Origin: Sphingomonas sp. CBMAI 2297
GTDB lineage: Bacteria > Pseudomonadota > Alphaproteobacteria > Sphingomonadales > Sphingomonadaceae
Direction: 5' to 3'
Length of the DNA: 64,000 nucleotides
NCBI RefSeq assembly: GCF_029870595.1
Contig: NZ_JAPDIR010000003.1
Location: 248,001-312,000 of the forward strand
The notes beneath the pieces are model-generated. The model did no database searches, had not been told where the DNA came from, and saw nothing but the letters and a program-made list of their open reading frames with translations. Positions within the stretch are counted from its first letter, which is position 1. Each line of letters opens with the position of its first letter. Below are positions 40,507 to 48,924 of this stretch, one piece after another. The position numbers and the translations under genes were made by a program.

Positions 40507-43341
40507 TCAGAACTTGTACGTGATGCCGATATAATAGTCGCGGCCGTAACGCTGATATTCGCGCACCAGGCGGGGATCGCTAGCCTCCGAGGTGACGAAG
40601 GGCTGGTCGGTCAGGTTCTTCGCCTGGGCGAGGATCGAGAGGCCGGTCAGCGGGCCGTTGCGGAACTCATAGCCGATCTGCGCATCGAGCACGCCTTCCG
40701 AACGGCCCAGGCGATATTCCGGGTTCGCGGAAAGGCCGGCCAGCTCCGCCAGGAAGCTGTCGCGCCAGCGATAGGTCGCACGCGCCTGGAAGCCGTTCTT
40801 CTCGAAATATGCGGTACCGGTGGCGACCCATTTCGACTGGCCGGGCAGCGTGATCGGCGTGACGTTGTTGGCGTAGCGGATCTTGCTGTCGACATAGGTG
40901 CCGCTGGCGAAGATGCCGAAGCCGTCCAGCGCCTGGCTGAACACGGTGAAGGGCAGCGACGCGGTGGCTTCCACGCCCAGGATATCGCCGCGTCCGGTGT
41001 TCTTGGGCGAGCTGACCAGGCCGATCTGCGCGTTCTGCGCGACCACGATGGCACGCTGCGCCGGCGTGAGCGCGGCAAGCAGCGGCGAGAAGTCGTAGAG
41101 CACCGAATTGTTCGGATCGACGAAATCGGTCAGGTGCTTGAAGAAGCCGGTCAGCGCCAGATAGCCGCCGCTATTGCCCAGATACTTCTCGAACGAGATG
41201 TCGATGTTGGTCGACTGATAGGGGCGCAGGCGATAATTGCCGCCGTTCGAGCTGAACGGGCTGTTCTGCGGCTGGCCGCCCAGGCCGATCTTCGAGAGGT
41301 CGATCGATACTGCCTGGGTGATGCGCTCCTGGTCGAGGCGCGGGCGCACCATGGTCTGCGCGGCGCCGAGCTTGATGTAGAAGCTTGGCTCCAGCTCGAG
41401 GCTGAACGAGGCGGAAGGCAGGAAATTGGTGTAGCTGACCGAGCCCGCCACCTGCGAGATCGTCACGACGCCGCCCACCAGCGCCGCGATCTGGCCCGAC
41501 GATTGCTGCTTGGTGCGGATCACCTGCAGGCCGAGCGAGCCCTTGAGCGGCTTGTCGCCCACCGTGCCGTCCACGGTCAGCTTGGCATAGCCGGTCCACA
41601 CGTCCTCGCTCACGACATTGTCGCGCACCAGCGAATCCGGCCGGTTGTCGTACACCGAATTGAGCAGGCCATAGACCTTCATCGGATCGACGGTCAGCAT
41701 CCGGGGCACGCCCAGATAGTCGAGGCTCACCGTCTCGCCGAGCAGCACGTCGTTCGGCACCGCCAGGCTGGTCGGCGTGCCGCTGGCGACGGTGCAGTTG
41801 GTGCCGCCGCCCTTGGGGCAGAGGAAGTAGCTGGTGTAGTTGCTCTCCTTCTTGCGGCGGCTGAAATTGCCGCCCACTTCCCAGGCGCTCAGCACGCTGC
41901 CGCTGATCTCGCCCTTCAGGCTGGCACGCAGCGCCTTGAGGTCGTCGACGAAATCGGGCCGGTTGAGGAAGCCGGCCTGCACCACCGCGGTGGTGCCGTT
42001 ATAACCCCAGCCGCGCGGATCGGTCAGGCGGATGACGCCGGTGTTCGAATAGTCGATCGTCGGCACGATGTCATAGGTGCCGTCGCTGTTCTGGCGGATC
42101 CTGATCGTGTCCTTGGCGCCGCTCGAATTATAGCCGGTGCCCGAATAGGTCTCGAGCAGGAAGTCGGTGCGGGTGGCGCGGCTCCAGCTGGCGTCCACAT
42201 TGAGGTGGATCGTGTCGCTGAGCTTCAGGTCGTTGTTCCAGCCCAGCGAGATATTCTCGGCCTTGCGCTCGTTGAGGTCGTTGCGCTGGACGGCGACGAG
42301 GTTGCTGATCGTCGCTTCGGTGACCAGCCCGTCGCGCACCGTATAGCCCGGCGCGATCACGCCGCCCGAGCCCCAGGCCGGCGCCACGCCGAACTCGATG
42401 CCGCGCAGATGCTGGGTTTCCTTGAAGTTCGAATAGAGCGCGTCGAAGGTCGAGTGGAAATTCTCGCTCGGCGCCCATTCGATGGTGGCGACTCCGCCAT
42501 AGCGCTTCAGCAGGTTCGACTGGACATAGGGCTTGGCGCCGCCGAGGAACAGGTTGCCGCCGGCGAGCGGCTCGTTCGGGAAGCCCCAGGCGGCGTAGCG
42601 CTCGATCTGGGTCGGCGTGTTCTGCGCCGAGACGCCCAGCGCGATGCCCAGCGTGTCGCCGGCGAACTTGCCGACATATGTAGCAGAGGCCTTATAGCCA
42701 TAGCGCGTGCCGTCGGGGTTGAGCTTGTCCTTCTCGTTCATCTGGCCGCGCAGCGAGACGACGAACGTGTCCTTCTTCTGGTCGAGCGGGCGCAGCATGC
42801 GCAGGTCGACCGTGCCCGAGATCCCCGCCGCGATCAGCGAGGCGTCGGCCGACTTGTAGACATTGACGTTCTTGAAGAATTCGGACGGATATTGATCATA
42901 TTCCACGCCGCGATTGTCGCCAACGGTGACCTGCTCGCGGCCGTTCAGCAGCGTGGTCGAGAAGTCCGGGCCAAGGCCGCGGATCGACAGGCGCTGGTCG
43001 CGCCCCTCGAGCCGCTGGGCAGTGACGCCGGGGATGCGCGCCAGCGAGTCGGCGATCGAGACGTCGGGCAGCTTGCCGATATCCTCCGAAGAGACCGAAT
43101 CGACGATCGTGACGTTGTTGCGCTTGATGTTCGCCGAGGAAGTCAGCGAGGCGCGGATGCCGGTGACGATGAGGTTGCCCTCCTCCGCCTGGTCGGCGGG
43201 CGCCGGTGCCGGCGTGGCGTCCTGGGCGAAGGCCGGGGTCGCGCCCAGCAGCAGCAGTGCGGCGCCGAGCGCGCGGCTGCTCGTTCCCAGCGAAAGCGCC
43301 GAACGGGCGCGCAGAATCTCGGCGTGATTGGACTGAGCCAT
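40507..43341 (-). CDS. TonB-dependent receptor for malto-oligosaccharide/alpha-glucan uptake (probable)
   Basis: 944 residues from the ATG at 43339-43341 (GGGAGGAAG upstream). Signal peptide to ~40 ('GATPAFAQ'), TonB box 'GNLIVTGIRASL', plug 'VDSVSSEDIGKLPDVSIADSLARIPGVTAQR' and 'IRGLGPDFSTTLLNGREQVTVGDNRGVEYDQYPSEFFKNV', long barrel ending 'YGRDYYIGITYKF'. The 'SSEDIGKLPD...SIADSLARIPGV' plug is the hallmark of the large carbohydrate-type receptors of sphingomonads, Caulobacter and Xanthomonas. Followed by amylase, two alpha-glucosidases and a sugar carrier, it is most likely the starch/maltodextrin receptor. First gene of the operon, divergent from a LacI regulator. Confidence 0.93.
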   Translation of the reverse strand: MAQSNHAEILRARSALSLGTSSRALGAALLLLGATPAFAQDATPAPAPADQAEEGNLIVTGIRASLTSSANIKRNNVTIVDSVSSEDIGKLPDVSIADSLARIPGVTAQRLEGRDQRLSIRGLGPDFSTTLLNGREQVTVGDNRGVEYDQYPSEFFKNVNVYKSADASLIAAGISGTVDLRMLRPLDQKKDTFVVSLRGQMNEKDKLNPDGTRYGYKASATYVGKFAGDTLGIALGVSAQNTPTQIERYAAWGFPNEPLAGGNLFLGGAKPYVQSNLLKRYGGVATIEWAPSENFHSTFDALYSNFKETQHLRGIEFGVAPAWGSGGVIAPGYTVRDGLVTEATISNLVAVQRNDLNERKAENISLGWNNDLKLSDTIHLNVDASWSRATRTDFLLETYSGTGYNSSGAKDTIRIRQNSDGTYDIVPTIDYSNTGVIRLTDPRGWGYNGTTAVVQAGFLNRPDFVDDLKALRASLKGEISGSVLSAWEVGGNFSRRKKESNYTSYFLCPKGGGTNCTVASGTPTSLAVPNDVLLGETVSLDYLGVPRMLTVDPMKVYGLLNSVYDNRPDSLVRDNVVSEDVWTGYAKLTVDGTVGDKPLKGSLGLQVIRTKQQSSGQIAALVGGVVTISQVAGSVSYTNFLPSASFSLELEPSFYIKLGAAQTMVRPRLDQERITQAVSIDLSKIGLGGQPQNSPFSSNGGNYRLRPYQSTNIDISFEKYLGNSGGYLALTGFFKHLTDFVDPNNSVLYDFSPLLAALTPAQRAIVVAQNAQIGLVSSPKNTGRGDILGVEATASLPFTVFSQALDGFGIFASGTYVDSKIRYANNVTPITLPGQSKWVATGTAYFEKNGFQARATYRWRDSFLAELAGLSANPEYRLGRSEGVLDAQIGYEFRNGPLTGLSILAQAKNLTDQPFVTSEASDPRLVREYQRYGRDYYIGITYKF

Positions 43342-43408
43342 CGTCTTCCTCCCCAAAGGTCCTCGCCGCCTTTCACTGGCGACGGTTTTTCTAAGCCTCC
43401 CCCAATTC

Positions 43409-43420
43409 GCCGCATGCGGC
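43409..43420. promoter_or_regulatory. Perfect 12-bp palindrome GCCGCATGCGGC in receptor/LacI intergenic region
   Basis: Self-complementary over all 12 bases, 68 bases upstream of the TonB receptor start and 113 upstream of the LacI start. A candidate repressor site; nothing links it to a specific regulator. Confidence 0.3.
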
Positions 43421-43437
43421 CGACAAGTGAAGGCAAC

Positions 43438-43451
43438 CGCATACGTATTCA
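43438..43451 (-). promoter_or_regulatory. Possible LacI-type site with ATACGTAT core
   Basis: Minus strand TGAATACGTATGCG: central CG as in LacI-family operators, left half like TGAAA, right half divergent. The inner ATACGTAT is a perfect palindrome. About 97 bases from the receptor start. Confidence 0.3.
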
Positions 43452-43532
43452 GCGCTGCTTCCGCTTCCGGCCCAGTCAGGCTAGTTGCAACAAGCGCGCA
43501 ACAATTCGCGCGGCTGGGGAGCAGGGAGCGGC

Positions 43533-44555
43533 ATGGCCTCGCCGGACAAGCCGACATCGTTCGACATCGCGGCACTGGCGGGAGTCTCGCAGCCGACCGT
43601 GAGCCGTGCCCTGCGCGGCGATCCCACCGTGAACGAAGGCACGCGCAAGCGGATCGAGGCGATCGCGGCCCAGCTCGGCTACAAGGTCGACAAGAACGCG
43701 TCCTCGCTGCGCCGCGGCCAGAGCAGCACGCTCGCCCTGCTCTTCTTCGAGGACCCGCTGCCCGACGGCACCGCGATCAACCCCTTCTTCCTGGCGATGC
43801 TCGGCTCGATCCTGCGCACCTGCGCCAAGCGCGGCTACGACCTGCTCACCTCGTTCCAGCAGCTCTCGTCGAACTGGCACAAGGATTATGAGGACGCGCG
43901 CAAGGCCGATGGGCTGATCCTGCTCGGCTATGGCGATTACGAGCTGTACCGCGCCCGGCTGCAGGACCTGGTCCGCCAGGGCACGCATTTCGTGCGCTGG
44001 GGATCGGTGGAGCTGGACGGGCTGGGCACCACGATCGGCTGCGACAACATGCTCGGCGGGCGGCTCGCCGCCGCGCATCTCCTCGCCCAGGGCCGCCGCC
44101 GGCTGGCCTTTATCGGCGAGGCGACCAGCCATTATCCCGAGTTCCGCGACCGCTATCACGGCTTTTGCGACATCCAGCTCGAAGCCGGGATCGAGCCCGA
44201 TCCGCGCCTGCAGACCGGCGCGCTGTCGATCGAGGAATCGGGATTCGAGGCCGCGCGCCGGCTGCTCGCGGGCCGGGTGCCCTTCGACGCGATCTTCGCC
44301 GCTTCGGACCTGATCGCGATGGGCGCGCTGCGGGCGCTGCAGGAAGCGGGCAAGTCGGTGCCCGGCGACATATCGGTGGTCGGCTTCGACGACATCCCCG
44401 CCGCCAGCCTTACCAATCCCCCGCTCACCACCGTCGCGCAGGATTACAATGCCGCGGGCGAGATGCTGGTCGACACGCTGATCGGCGAGATCGGCAACCA
44501 TTCGTCCGAGATGCGGCTGCTCCCGCCCCGGCTGATCGTCCGCAGAACAAGCTGA
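43533..44555 (+). CDS. LacI-family repressor, divergent from the alpha-glucan operon
   Basis: 340 residues from the ATG at 43533 (AGGGAG five bases upstream; a TTG at 43485 would add 16 unlikely residues). HTH 'FDIAALAGVSQPTVSRALRGDPTVNEGTRKRIEAIAAQLGY' with the hinge 'NASSLRRGQSSTLALLF'. Periplasmic-binding-like effector domain includes 'DGLILLGYGDYELYRARL' and 'VPGDISVVGFDDIPAASLTNPPLTTVAQDYNAAGEM'. Its location next to the TonB/amylase operon suggests control of maltodextrin use. A second LacI gene follows after 110 bases, so which one governs which operon is open. Confidence 0.93.
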   Translation: MASPDKPTSFDIAALAGVSQPTVSRALRGDPTVNEGTRKRIEAIAAQLGYKVDKNASSLRRGQSSTLALLFFEDPLPDGTAINPFFLAMLGSILRTCAKRGYDLLTSFQQLSSNWHKDYEDARKADGLILLGYGDYELYRARLQDLVRQGTHFVRWGSVELDGLGTTIGCDNMLGGRLAAAHLLAQGRRRLAFIGEATSHYPEFRDRYHGFCDIQLEAGIEPDPRLQTGALSIEESGFEAARRLLAGRVPFDAIFAASDLIAMGALRALQEAGKSVPGDISVVGFDDIPAASLTNPPLTTVAQDYNAAGEMLVDTLIGEIGNHSSEMRLLPPRLIVRRTS

Positions 44556-44571
44556 GGAGTTCGGCCCCATT

Positions 44572-44595
44572 CTCCCTCCCTGCAAGGGAGGGGAG
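44572..44595 (+). terminator. Hairpin downstream of first LacI gene
   Basis: CTCCCTCCCT-gca-AGGGAGGGGAG, a ten-pair stem with one bulged G, 16 bases past the LacI stop. There is no T-run, so it is either an imperfect terminator or a repeat remnant. Confidence 0.5.
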
Positions 44596-44665
44596 CGAAT
44601 AAGCTGAACCGGGATGGGCCGCTTGCGGTTTACTGCGGCGCGGTTGTGCGCCCATAAAGCGGGCG

Positions 44666-45700
44666 ATGACGAGGAAGACCGCCAAGGAGCGGCCCGGCAA
44701 GACGGGCGCCCGACTCACCATGCAGGACATTGCGCGCCTGGCGCAGGTTTCCACGCCCACCGTGTCGCGCGTGCTCAACGGCAGCCCGCTGGTGACCGAG
44801 GAAACGCGCGAGCGGGTGATGGAAGTGGCGCGCCAGCATGGCTATGCCGTCAACCGCAACGCCGCCAAGCTGCGGCATACCCGCACCAACACAGTGGCGG
44901 TGATGCTCGATTTCGGCTCGCACCGGCACGGCGCCATCGGCGATCCCTTCATCTTCGAACTGCTCGCCGGCGTCTCCGAAGCATTGTCGATCCGCAACCA
45001 GGACCTCCTCCTCTCCCCGCCCGGGCTCGAGGACGTCCGCGCCTTTCGCGACTTCTACCAGGCGCGGGGCGCCGACGGGTTCATCGTGCTCGGCCAGGGC
45101 ACCCGCGACACGATGCTGCGCGAGCTCGGCCGCAGCGAAGTGCCGCTGGTGGTCTGGGGCGCCGTTGCGCCCGATGCCGGCTATTGCTCGGTCGGCAGCG
45201 ACAATTTCCTGGGCGGAGAGCTGGCCGGGCGCCATTTCCTGCGCGCAGGCCGCAAGCACTGGCTGTTCGTCGGCGACATCCGCCACGAGGAGCTGCGGCT
45301 GCGCTACGAGGGGCTGTGCGCGGCCGCCAGGGACCAGGCCGATGTGACCGTCGATTTCCTGCCGATCGCCTCGATGGCGTTCCACGCCACCGCCGACACC
45401 GTCACCGCCTATCTCGCCGCCGGCCGCCAGCCCGACGCGGTATTCGCCTTTTCGGACACCGCCGCCATGGCCGTGACCGGCGCGTTCAGGGAGCGGGGCC
45501 TCGTCGCGCCGCGCGACTATGCGCTGGTCGGCTACAACAACATTCCGCCCGCCGCCCATTTCAGCCCGGCGATCACCACGATCAACCAGAAGACCGACGT
45601 GGCCGGCGCGCTGCTCGTCGAGAAGCTGATGCAGCAGGTCGATGGCGGCCGCGCCCGTTCCACCACCCTGCCCACCGAGATCGTCGTGCGCGATACCTGA
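44666..45700 (+). CDS. LacI-family repressor, upstream of GH65
   Basis: 344 residues. HTH 'LTMQDIARLAQVSTPTVSRVLNGSPLVTEETRERVMEVARQHGYAVNRNAAKLR' is a full LacI DNA-binding domain plus hinge. Effector domain: 'ADGFIVLGQGTRDTMLRELGRSEVPLVVWGAV', 'AFSDTAAMAVTGAFRERGLVAPRDYALVGYNNIPPAAHFSPAITTINQK'. Only a weak ribosome site (GCGGG) precedes the ATG. It is followed by GH65 and pgmB after 124 bases that hold a cre-like dyad, so it is the best candidate for repressor of the disaccharide phosphorylase pair. Confidence 0.93.
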   Translation: MTRKTAKERPGKTGARLTMQDIARLAQVSTPTVSRVLNGSPLVTEETRERVMEVARQHGYAVNRNAAKLRHTRTNTVAVMLDFGSHRHGAIGDPFIFELLAGVSEALSIRNQDLLLSPPGLEDVRAFRDFYQARGADGFIVLGQGTRDTMLRELGRSEVPLVVWGAVAPDAGYCSVGSDNFLGGELAGRHFLRAGRKHWLFVGDIRHEELRLRYEGLCAAARDQADVTVDFLPIASMAFHATADTVTAYLAAGRQPDAVFAFSDTAAMAVTGAFRERGLVAPRDYALVGYNNIPPAAHFSPAITTINQKTDVAGALLVEKLMQQVDGGRARSTTLPTEIVVRDT

Positions 45701-45768
45701 ACGGGCGGCTCAGGCCGTAAGGAAAGGGAACGGAAACCACGCCGCGCGACAACCCTGATCCTTTGTTC

Positions 45769-45796
45769 TTGAAAACGATATCAAAGAGCCTGTAAC
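45769..45796 (+). promoter_or_regulatory. GH65-pgmB promoter with overlapping cre-like operator
   Basis: TTGAAA (45769-45774), 16-base spacer, TGTAAC (45791-45796), 29 bases before the GH65 start. The 14-mer TGAAAACGATATCA at 45770-45783 overlaps the -35 and fits the LacI/CcpA-type pattern TGWAANCGNTNWCA at every position. Binding there would block the polymerase. Confidence 0.55.
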
Positions 45797-45824
45797 GCAA
45801 CTTTTCATAAGAGTTGGGGAGCGG

Positions 45825-48050
45825 GTGTTGGCTCGGACATTGAACGGCGCGGAAGATGGAGTGCTCTTCGCGGAGGACGGCTGGTCGCTGGACGTGATCG
45901 GCGACGACCCGGCCCGTGAGGGCTGGGCAGCGACGATTCTCGCGCTCTCCAACGGCGCGATCGGCGTGCGCGGGGCGATCGAGGAGCGTGCCGAGGCCAC
46001 CACCTTCCTGGCCCATGCCTATGAACAGGCGCCGATCCATTATCACGAAAAGCTCAAGGGCTTCGCCGCCCGCTCCGATTCGCGCGTGCCCGTTGCCGAA
46101 GCCCTGGGCATGGAGGTGCGGATCGATGGAGAAGCAATCGATTTCACGACGCTGCGCTCGGCGACTCGGCGCACGCTCGACCTGCGCGCGGGCATGCTCC
46201 GCCGCGAGACGCGCTGGTCCCTGCCCGACGGACGGCTGCTGCGCATCCGCACCGAGCGGATCGTGCCGCTCGACGGCAGCACGCTGCTGGTCCGCCGGCT
46301 CCAGGCAGAAATCGAAGGCGCGGGCAGCGTCACGCTGCATCCCCGCCTCGCCCGGGCCCCTCATGGCGCCGCCCAGTCGGACGATCCGCGCATCGGCGTG
46401 AACCTCGCCTCGCGGGGCTTCGAGACCGAGCAGGCGGCGGAGGATATCGTCGTCGAGCGCCTGCCCGGCAGCGGCATCGCCGTCGCCGCCGTGCAGCGCA
46501 CCCGCGAGGACGCGGGCTGGCTGCTGGCGACCACTGGCTTCGCCACCGGACGCGACGGCTCGGACGCGCTGGCCGAACGGGCCGCCGCGCTCGCCGACAC
46601 CGCGCTCGCCGCCGGGTTCGAAGCCGCCGCGGCCGCGCAGCATGCGCTGCTCGATCGCTTCTGGGCCGCCGCCGATCTCGCCATTGCCGGCGAGCCGCGC
46701 CTCGCCGCGACCCTGCGCGCCAACCTCTTCCACCTCTTCGCTTCGGCGGGGCGCGACGGCCGTTCGAGCGCGGCGGCCAAGGGCCTGACCGGCGAAGGCT
46801 ATGAGGGCCATTATTTCTGGGACACCGAAGCATTCATGCTGCCGGTGCTCTCGGTGCTCGCGCCCGACATTGCCCGGGCGATGCTCGTCTACCGGGCGCA
46901 CACGCTCGACGCCGCCTTCGCCAATGCCCGCGCGCTCGATCATCGCAAGGGCGCGCTCTATGCCTGGCGCACGATCGAGGGCCGCGAATGCTCAGCCCAT
47001 TATCCGAGCGGGTCGGCGCAATATCACATCAATTCGGCCATCGCCTTCGCGATCGGCGCTTATGTCGATGCGACCGGGGACGAAGCCTTCCTGGTCGAGC
47101 ACGGCGCGCGCATGCTGGTCGAGACCGCGCGGATCTGGCTGGCGCTGGGCGATTGGGCGGATGGGCGGTTCCATCTGCGCGGCGTCACCGGCCCGGACGA
47201 ATATACCGCGCTGGTCGACGATAACTGGTACACCAACCGCATGGCGCAGAAGCATCTGCGCCTCGCCGCCTCCGCCGCCGCGCGCGTCGCCGCGCTGGCG
47301 CCCGAGACCTGGGCCGGCCTGGCCGCCGACATGGCGTTGGACGCGGACGAGCTCGCCGAGTTCGGCCGCGTCGCCGATGCGCTGCACCTGCCCTGGGACG
47401 CGGCGCGCGAGCTCGACGCGCAGGATGCGAGCTTCCTCGACAAGCCCCGCTGGGACCTGGCCGGCACGCCTGCGTCCGAATTCCCGCTGCTGCTCCATTA
47501 TCACCCGATGACGCTCTACCGGCACCAGGTCTCGAAACAGGCCGATCTGGTGCTCGCCATGGTGCTGGGCGGCGAGGAGGTCTCGGCGGAGCGCAAGCGC
47601 CGCGTGTTCGACCATTACGAGCCGATCACCACGCATGATTCCACGCTCTCCGCCTCCACCTTCGCGATCCTGGCGAGCGAGGTCGGGCACGAGGCACTAG
47701 CGCTGCGCTTCTTCGCGGAGACCAGCCTGGTCGATATCGACGATCGCCACGGCAATACCGGGCACGGCGTCCATATGGCGGCGCTGGCGGGCTCCTGGCT
47801 GGCGCTGGTCTGGGGCTTTGCGGGCTTCCGCCCCCATGGGCCGGCGCTGCGCTTCCGCCCCACTCGCCCCGTAGCCTGGCAGGGCTATGGCTTCGGCCTG
47901 GTCTGGCGCGGCACGCTGGTGCGCGTCGAGGTGGCGGGCGACCAGATCACCTATCGCGCCGTCTCGGGCCCCGCGATCACCATCGGGCACCATGACGGCG
48001 AGATCCGCCTCGCCCCCGGCGAGAGCTGGACCGGAGCGCTGGCCGCATGA
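45825..48050 (+). CDS. GH65 disaccharide phosphorylase (maltose/trehalose/kojibiose type)
   Basis: 741 residues from a GTG at 45825 behind GGGGAG. No signal peptide, so cytoplasmic. The (alpha/alpha)6 core carries 'GEGYEGHYFWDTEAFMLPVLSVLAPDIARAMLVYRAHTLDAA', the acid catalyst E459 in 'GVTGPDEYTALVDDNWYTNRMA', and 'KQADLVLAMVLGG'. These phosphorylases split an alpha-linked disaccharide with phosphate into glucose and beta-glucose 1-phosphate. Residues distinguishing maltose from kojibiose or trehalose substrates cannot be judged by eye. The coupled beta-phosphoglucomutase downstream and the alpha-glucan operon nearby favour maltose. Confidence 0.93.
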   Translation: MLARTLNGAEDGVLFAEDGWSLDVIGDDPAREGWAATILALSNGAIGVRGAIEERAEATTFLAHAYEQAPIHYHEKLKGFAARSDSRVPVAEALGMEVRIDGEAIDFTTLRSATRRTLDLRAGMLRRETRWSLPDGRLLRIRTERIVPLDGSTLLVRRLQAEIEGAGSVTLHPRLARAPHGAAQSDDPRIGVNLASRGFETEQAAEDIVVERLPGSGIAVAAVQRTREDAGWLLATTGFATGRDGSDALAERAAALADTALAAGFEAAAAAQHALLDRFWAAADLAIAGEPRLAATLRANLFHLFASAGRDGRSSAAAKGLTGEGYEGHYFWDTEAFMLPVLSVLAPDIARAMLVYRAHTLDAAFANARALDHRKGALYAWRTIEGRECSAHYPSGSAQYHINSAIAFAIGAYVDATGDEAFLVEHGARMLVETARIWLALGDWADGRFHLRGVTGPDEYTALVDDNWYTNRMAQKHLRLAASAAARVAALAPETWAGLAADMALDADELAEFGRVADALHLPWDAARELDAQDASFLDKPRWDLAGTPASEFPLLLHYHPMTLYRHQVSKQADLVLAMVLGGEEVSAERKRRVFDHYEPITTHDSTLSASTFAILASEVGHEALALRFFAETSLVDIDDRHGNTGHGVHMAALAGSWLALVWGFAGFRPHGPALRFRPTRPVAWQGYGFGLVWRGTLVRVEVAGDQITYRAVSGPAITIGHHDGEIRLAPGESWTGALAA

Positions 48051-48688
48051 CCCTGAAGGGCGTCGCCTTCGACCTGGACGGGGTGCTGACCGACACGGCG
48101 CGCGCGCATTATCGCGCCTGGAAGAAGCTTGCCGACAGCCTCGGCATTCCGTTCGACGAGGAAGCAAACGAGGCGCTGAAGGGCGTCGACCGGATGGGCA
48201 GCCTGGCGCTGATCCTCGGCGACCGGCCGGGCCATGACATGGCCGAGCGCCAGCGCCTCGCCGCGCGGAAGAACGACTGGTATCTCGAGGAGATCGCGCA
48301 TTTCGGCCCCGGCGACCTGTTCCCCGGCGCCCGCGCGGCGCTCGCGCAGTGCCGCGCCGCCGGGCTGGGCATCGCGCTCGCCTCGGCCAGCCGCAACGCG
48401 CCGCTGCTGATCGCGCGGATGGAAGTGGCGGAGCTGTTCGACGCGGTGATCGATCCCGCCAGCCTCGCCGCCGGCAAGCCCGCGCCCGACATCTTCCTTG
48501 CCGCCGCCCGTGCGCTTGCCGTCGCGCCCGCCGAGATGCTGGGCGTCGAGGATGCCCCGGCGGGCGTCGTGGCGATCCATGCCGCGGGGATGAAGGCACT
48601 GGGCGTCGGCGATCGCGCCGCGCTCCCGGAAGCCGACTGGATCATCCCGGCGATCGCCGATTTCGATTTGGCCGAGTACGTCTTCTAG
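48047..48688 (+). CDS. pgmB: Beta-phosphoglucomutase
   Basis: 213 residues, HAD superfamily with a helical cap. Nucleophile and acid/base D9 and D11 in 'FDLDGVLTDTARAHYRAWKKLADSLGI'; cap residues 'LKGVDRMGSLALIL'; 'ALASASRNAPLLIARM' (motif II), lysine in 'LAAGKPAPDIFLAAARAL' and 'GVEDAPAGVVAIHAAGM' (motif IV). It converts beta-glucose 1-phosphate to glucose 6-phosphate. The ATG overlaps the GH65 stop (ATGA, 48047-48050), the usual pairing that passes the phosphorylase product directly to glycolysis. Confidence 0.94.
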   Translation: MTLKGVAFDLDGVLTDTARAHYRAWKKLADSLGIPFDEEANEALKGVDRMGSLALILGDRPGHDMAERQRLAARKNDWYLEEIAHFGPGDLFPGARAALAQCRAAGLGIALASASRNAPLLIARMEVAELFDAVIDPASLAAGKPAPDIFLAAARALAVAPAEMLGVEDAPAGVVAIHAAGMKALGVGDRAALPEADWIIPAIADFDLAEYVF

Positions 48689-48924
48689 GCCGGTTGCATT
48701 TCCTGGTTCGCCATCCGCCTCGGGCAGCGGAGCGACGCCCTTCGCGGGGATGACGAATGCCTTGCGATGTAGGATTCGAACTGCTGGGCTTGGCCGTCGT
48801 CAGACCGCTCTTTGCATGTTGGAAATATAGGATCGCCGATGCGCAAGCATGTTGCGAAAGTCACGGTTTTCGCTCCATGAAATCCGCGCGACGTCGTGAC
48901 TCTCGCGACCTTCCGGGCCCCGAC
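48689..48924. other. Non-coding gap between convergent genes
   Basis: 236 bases between pgmB and an MFS gene. It contains a half copy of the CGTCATCCCCGCG-type repeat around 48748-48765 (reading TTCGCGGGGATGACG) and an AT-richer stretch near 48810-48870 with two GCATGTTG words. No reading frame or RNA gene is supportable. Confidence 0.5.

Noticed and set aside
38908..43602. A 1564-codon plus-strand open frame
   Set aside because: It is antisense to the halogenase and TonB receptor genes, which carry clear motifs. Its own translation is Arg/Glu/Ala/His-rich without any domain, a usual by-product of high-GC third-codon bias.
48764..48790. tRNA-like GTTCGAATCC on the minus strand
   Set aside because: The flanking bases cannot form a T stem, and no matching acceptor stem or anticodon arm lies 70-80 bases away.
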